From positions 1,364,001-1,428,000 of the forward strand of contig NZ_CP036259.1 of NCBI RefSeq assembly GCF_007641255.1: 64,000 nt of DNA, read 5' to 3'. Below are positions 61,667 through 64,000 of the stretch, one piece after another. The notes beneath the pieces were generated by a model. It did no database searches and was not told the origin of the DNA. It saw nothing but the letters and a program-made list of their open reading frames with translations. The position numbers and the translations under genes are program-made. The stretch comes from Sporomusa termitida (GTDB taxonomy: Bacteria; Bacillota; Negativicutes; Sporomusales; Sporomusaceae). How positions within the stretch are numbered: position 1 is the first letter of the stretch; each line of letters opens with the position of its first letter.

Positions 61667-61993
61667 ATGGAAGTATTAAAATCCATGGGCTATTTTATTC
61701 TTGCCGGTTTGTTTGAAATCGGGGGTGGTTATCTGGTTTGGCTGTGGCTGCGGGAGGGAAAAGGGATTACTTACGCAATTGCGGGGGCGATCATACTTGT
61801 TATGTATGGCGTGATTCCCACACTCCAGCCAGCCAGCTTTGGCCGGGTTTATGCGGCGTATGGCGGCGTGTTTATAGTCCTGTCCATTTTGTGGGGCTGG
61901 GGTATAGATAAGGTTGCGCCGGATAAATTTGATATTATTGGCGGCTTTATTTCCTTAGTCGGGGTATTGGTGATTATGTACTGGCCGCGATAA
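61667..61993 (+). CDS. ynfA: YnfA/UPF0060 family small membrane protein
   Basis: 108 residues with four membrane helices: [73 protein letters not shown] and [18 protein letters not shown], exactly the UPF0060 pattern (E-I-G-G, Q-P, F-G-R-v-y-A-A-Y-G-G). It resembles small multidrug exporters, but its substrate is unknown. GGGAGG precedes ATG 61667 and TATAAT lies at 61624. A longer in-frame extension upstream lacks a site. Confidence 0.92.
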   Translation: MEVLKSMGYFILAGLFEIGGGYLVWLWLREGKGITYAIAGAIILVMYGVIPTLQPASFGRVYAAYGGVFIVLSILWGWGIDKVAPDKFDIIGGFISLVGVLVIMYWPR

Positions 61994-62022
61994 CTCCCGG
62001 CCGAACTTACTATGGCCGCAGT

Positions 62023-62049
62023 AAAGCCTGCCGGCAGGAGGCTTTTTTT
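62023..62049 (+). terminator. terminator of ynfA
   Basis: AAAGCC pairs with GGCTTT around the self-pairing TGCCGGCA, then a T-run. Confidence 0.7.
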
Positions 62050-62199
62050 ACCCCGGCAGAATTTATAAAAATTTGCTGCTATTATCTAAGGGATAAGAAA
62101 AATCTTTACCCTAAAGGTCACAGGCGGCTTCTACCGGCAGCCAGGTTTTTCTAAAGTGATTATTTATCAGGTCCTGCCGACAACCGGATAATACAGGCA

Positions 62200-62233
62200 A
62201 ATCAACCCCCGGGCAATGCGCCCGGGGTTGATT
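62200..62233 (-). terminator. terminator for the minus-strand small His-rich gene
   Basis: AATCAACCCCGGGC-type stem with GCCCGGGGTTGATT around a short loop; on the minus strand it is followed by TGCCTGTATT. The 62050-62199 stretch holds nothing else. Confidence 0.5.
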
Positions 62234-62240
62234 AAAGAGG

Positions 62241-62375
62241 TTAGTCGCGGTCATGGTGCCAGCGATGCATGGTTCTGAAGCCGACATACATCAGGGCGCC
62301 CACAGCCATGACTTTTAATAATGAGGAGCCTCCCATGTCGCAGCGATGACGGCGCGAATGCTTGTGACAGGACAT
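62241..62375 (-). CDS. 44-residue His/Arg-rich small protein
   Basis: MSCHKHSRRHRCDMGGSSLL then a single hydrophobic segment and FRTMHRWHHDRD. His, Cys and Arg at both ends flank one membrane-spanning stretch. TTAGGAGGTGG gives a very strong Shine-Dalgarno site before ATG 62375, and a terminator follows. It is probably a metal-interacting or membrane microprotein; no known family. Confidence 0.65.
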   Translation of the reverse strand: MSCHKHSRRHRCDMGGSSLLKVMAVGALMYVGFRTMHRWHHDRD

Positions 62376-62564
62376 TATTAACCACCTCCTAAGCTAGTTT
62401 GCCAATTATCGTGATAATTTATTGCTGGCGATGATAACGATTGCAGTTACAAGCGGGCAGCGGCAACCGCGGCGCAGAATTACCGGCCGCAAAATTTCAC
62501 TAACCGTCACAGCCGGTGGTGCATACATTGCAATAAAAGCAATCGGAACCGGGAGTGTGACGTG

Positions 62565-62663
62565 ATGGATATGGTTATTGAGAAACTATACATGACAGTG
62601 GTTATTGGCGTAATATCCTATTGTGCCTACAGTTTTGCGCAGGTGATAGGAGCTTGCGGGTAA
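62565..62663 (+). CDS. 32-residue membrane microprotein
   Basis: MDMVIEKLYMTVVIGVISYC then AYSFAQVIGACG: one hydrophobic helix with two cysteines. GGGAG lies nine bases before ATG. Short, so it may be a chance frame, but the Shine-Dalgarno site and helix argue for a real product. Confidence 0.4.
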   Translation: MDMVIEKLYMTVVIGVISYCAYSFAQVIGACG

Positions 62664-62955
62664 AGGCGGGAATTTTATTTGGCCGGCAGCAGCGCCGGGA
62701 AGAAAAAAGTCTTCCCCGAGCAATAGAAAGCTGTTTTTTATCCTCAAAGTATAGTATAATAATATTGTTGCAACGGAGTGTGGGGGGCCGATAAGGTTGT
62801 GGAAGGCTTTAAAGGCTGGGTGGAGCTCCGTTGCTCGGTCGCTAGTCAGAGTCCTCGCTGTGGCGGGGGCTTTTTTGTCTTGCTAAAAAGGTTGATTTTC
62901 TCCCCGGGGCAGCATAGTATATATATAACTCAGCAATAAGTAAGGGGATGGTTAT

Positions 62956-63114
62956 ATGGCGTTCCTCTTTAACAACTGTAAGGGGGCCTTTCCAGGCAAT
63001 TGCTGCAATTGTGGCGGCAAGTGCCGGCACGGTAACGGCTGGGGGATTATTATCATCATTGTTGTTATCCTGATCTTTCGCTGGTTTGAGGATACCTGCA
63101 CTTCCGTATTTTAA
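62956..63114 (+). CDS. 52-residue Cys-rich membrane protein
   Basis: MAFLFNNCKGAFPGNCCNCG then GKCRHGNGWG, followed by the hydrophobic helix IIIIIVVILIF and a short Cys-containing tail. Four closely spaced cysteines plus His look like a metal-binding patch. AAGGGGATGG precedes ATG 62956. Confidence 0.55.
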   Translation: MAFLFNNCKGAFPGNCCNCGGKCRHGNGWGIIIIIVVILIFRWFEDTCTSVF

Positions 63115-63238
63115 TTAAAATAGTTTAGGTGATGACAAAACAATCCATAATTTCTAAATTTATTCTAAAAATACTGGGTTATTATTAAGTCAGCTGATAT
63201 CATTGATACCAGATAAAGGCAAAGGAAGTGGAGATATA

Positions 63239-63556
63239 ATGAAGAGTACCGCCAAAAAACTAGTTATTTATTCAATGGTAGGGCTTCTGCAATTAGGGTT
63301 ATTTGCTTCGGCGGCCGAAGCGAAAACCAGACACCCTGAACCGCCGCGTTATGAGCAGCGCAACGATCATCACCGGCAAGACCGGGAAAGGGAAAAAGAA
63401 AAAGAGCGCCGGCTGCACGAAGAAAATAAGCGGCACGAAAAAGAGATGAAGCGGCGTCCTTTTGAATCGCAGCGGAAATGGCATGACCGGCAAAAAAAAG
63501 AGATTGAACGTCATAAGAGAGCGATACACGACATAATGAGGATGGGCCGCAGGTAG
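63239..63556 (+). CDS. secreted, highly charged small protein
   Basis: 105 residues. Signal peptide MKSTAKKLVIYSMVGLLQLG then LFASAAEA, with a mature part composed almost entirely of Arg, Lys, Glu and His (DREREKEKERRLHEENKRHEKEMKRR). AGTGGAGATA lies before ATG 63239. The frame could open 12 codons earlier without a site. The His-rich, charged mature part may bind metal or polyanions. No family. Confidence 0.65.
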   Translation: MKSTAKKLVIYSMVGLLQLGLFASAAEAKTRHPEPPRYEQRNDHHRQDREREKEKERRLHEENKRHEKEMKRRPFESQRKWHDRQKKEIERHKRAIHDIMRMGRR

Positions 63557-63572
63557 CTTAATTTTGTACATA

Positions 63573-63612
63573 AATCAGCCTCTGGCCAACGCCAGGGGCT
63601 GATTTCGTTTTT
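63573..63612 (+). terminator. terminator
   Basis: AATCAGCC...CTGGC pairs with GCCAG...GGCTGATT, followed by TCGTTTTTG. Confidence 0.7.
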
Positions 63613-63759
63613 GAATTTTTGGGGGTGAAGCTGGTATTGGCAGTAAAAATGGATAATAATAGAAAATTTTTAATGCAATGGTAAGAAAATAATGGTATAA
63701 TAATATTAGTTATTTAATAATTAATGGCAATTACTATAAAAAATATATTTTAGGAGGGA

Positions 63760-63867
63760 ATGAAAATGCCAGTTGATGGTAAAAGACCGGAGAAAAATTC
63801 CTGGCCGGTAAAAGGAAGTATCGCTGTGTTTGCCAGTATCATGTACTTGGTCCTAATGCTGGTATAG
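63760..63867 (+). CDS. 35-residue membrane microprotein
   Basis: MKMPVDGKRPEKNSWPVKGS then IAVFASIMYLVLMLV: a polar N-terminus with a Pro/Trp motif and one membrane helix. TAGGAGGG lies immediately upstream at a short distance, and a terminator follows at 63921. Well-supported start and stop; no family known. Confidence 0.6.
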   Translation: MKMPVDGKRPEKNSWPVKGSIAVFASIMYLVLMLV

Positions 63868-63920
63868 TGAGCCGGCGTTAGGGACAGGCTCCTGTTGACA
63901 ATTTGAGAATACTTGATGCA

Positions 63921-63949
63921 GCCGCTCTTGTTGACCAAGAGCGGCTTTT
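63921..63949 (+). terminator. terminator of the 35-residue gene
   Basis: GCCGCTCTTG pairs with CAAGAGCGGC around TTGAC, then TTTT. Confidence 0.8.
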
Positions 63950-64000
63950 GGCCTGCCGGCGGGGCTGCTGCAGGCGTTATCCCGGTGCCAAACGTTTATT

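Overview
The window most likely comes from a spore-forming diderm Firmicute (Negativicutes, Sporomusaceae-like). A two-partner secretion (TPS) pair with an outer-membrane TpsB transporter requires an outer membrane. CotF-type spore coat genes and Firmicute-style Shine-Dalgarno sites and promoters point to a sporulating Firmicute. The genus is inferred, not shown.

Layout. 1-0.8 kb: the 3' end of an Sfp-type phosphopantetheinyl transferase, then a very short Fur-controlled transcription unit. 0.9-8 kb: housekeeping genes (HD protein, P2A Ca2+-ATPase, secreted protein, metallophosphoesterase, zinc-ribbon protein, YqeK-like HD protein). 8-36 kb: a giant contact-dependent-inhibition-like locus made of tpsB, a 7221-residue tpsA (CdiA/FhaB-like), an immunity gene, IS3 debris, then a displaced and frameshifted second toxin tail with its own immunity gene. 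36-44 kb: an IS1182-type element, spore coat genes, a structured RNA leader, SatD- and DUF3307-type genes, GNAT, a coiled-coil protein and an M50 protease. 44.4-52.7 kb: a complete type II Wadjet (JetABCD) anti-plasmid system. 53-59 kb: a small zinc ribbon, an EF-hand protein, an orphan TctC, a second IS1182 copy, a DUF3231 protein and a nitroreductase. 59-64 kb: a MITE-truncated gene, a probable small RNA, an SPFH protein, YnfA and a run of very small membrane or metal-ligand-rich proteins.

How it works together. TpsB should export TpsA to the surface. TpsA has a signal peptide and TPS domain, a huge beta-helical stalk of 500-residue super-repeats, a divergent AT-rich segment where CdiA proteins carry the receptor-binding domain, a 7 x 41-residue repeat, the conserved central block, FHA-2 repeats, and a pretoxin/toxin tail beginning after a GTKNN junction. 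The orphan tail downstream has almost 600 bp of near-identity to the active gene plus the same junction, which is the architecture expected for toxin swapping by recombination. A perfect dyad and a three-hexamer Fur-type site precede tpsA, and half-sites of the same dyad precede tpsB, suggesting common iron-linked control.

The accessory part (32-60 kb) is full of IS1182-type ends: two full copies, a solo end that may supply a promoter, a MITE, and small remnants. The most noteworthy items are the TpsA super-repeat and toxin-swap architecture, the Wadjet locus with its IS-adjacent zinc-ribbon gene, the iron-controlled short transcript at 0.6-0.8 kb, and the cloverleaf-like small RNA near 60.3 kb. 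I saw no tRNA, rRNA or CRISPR array.
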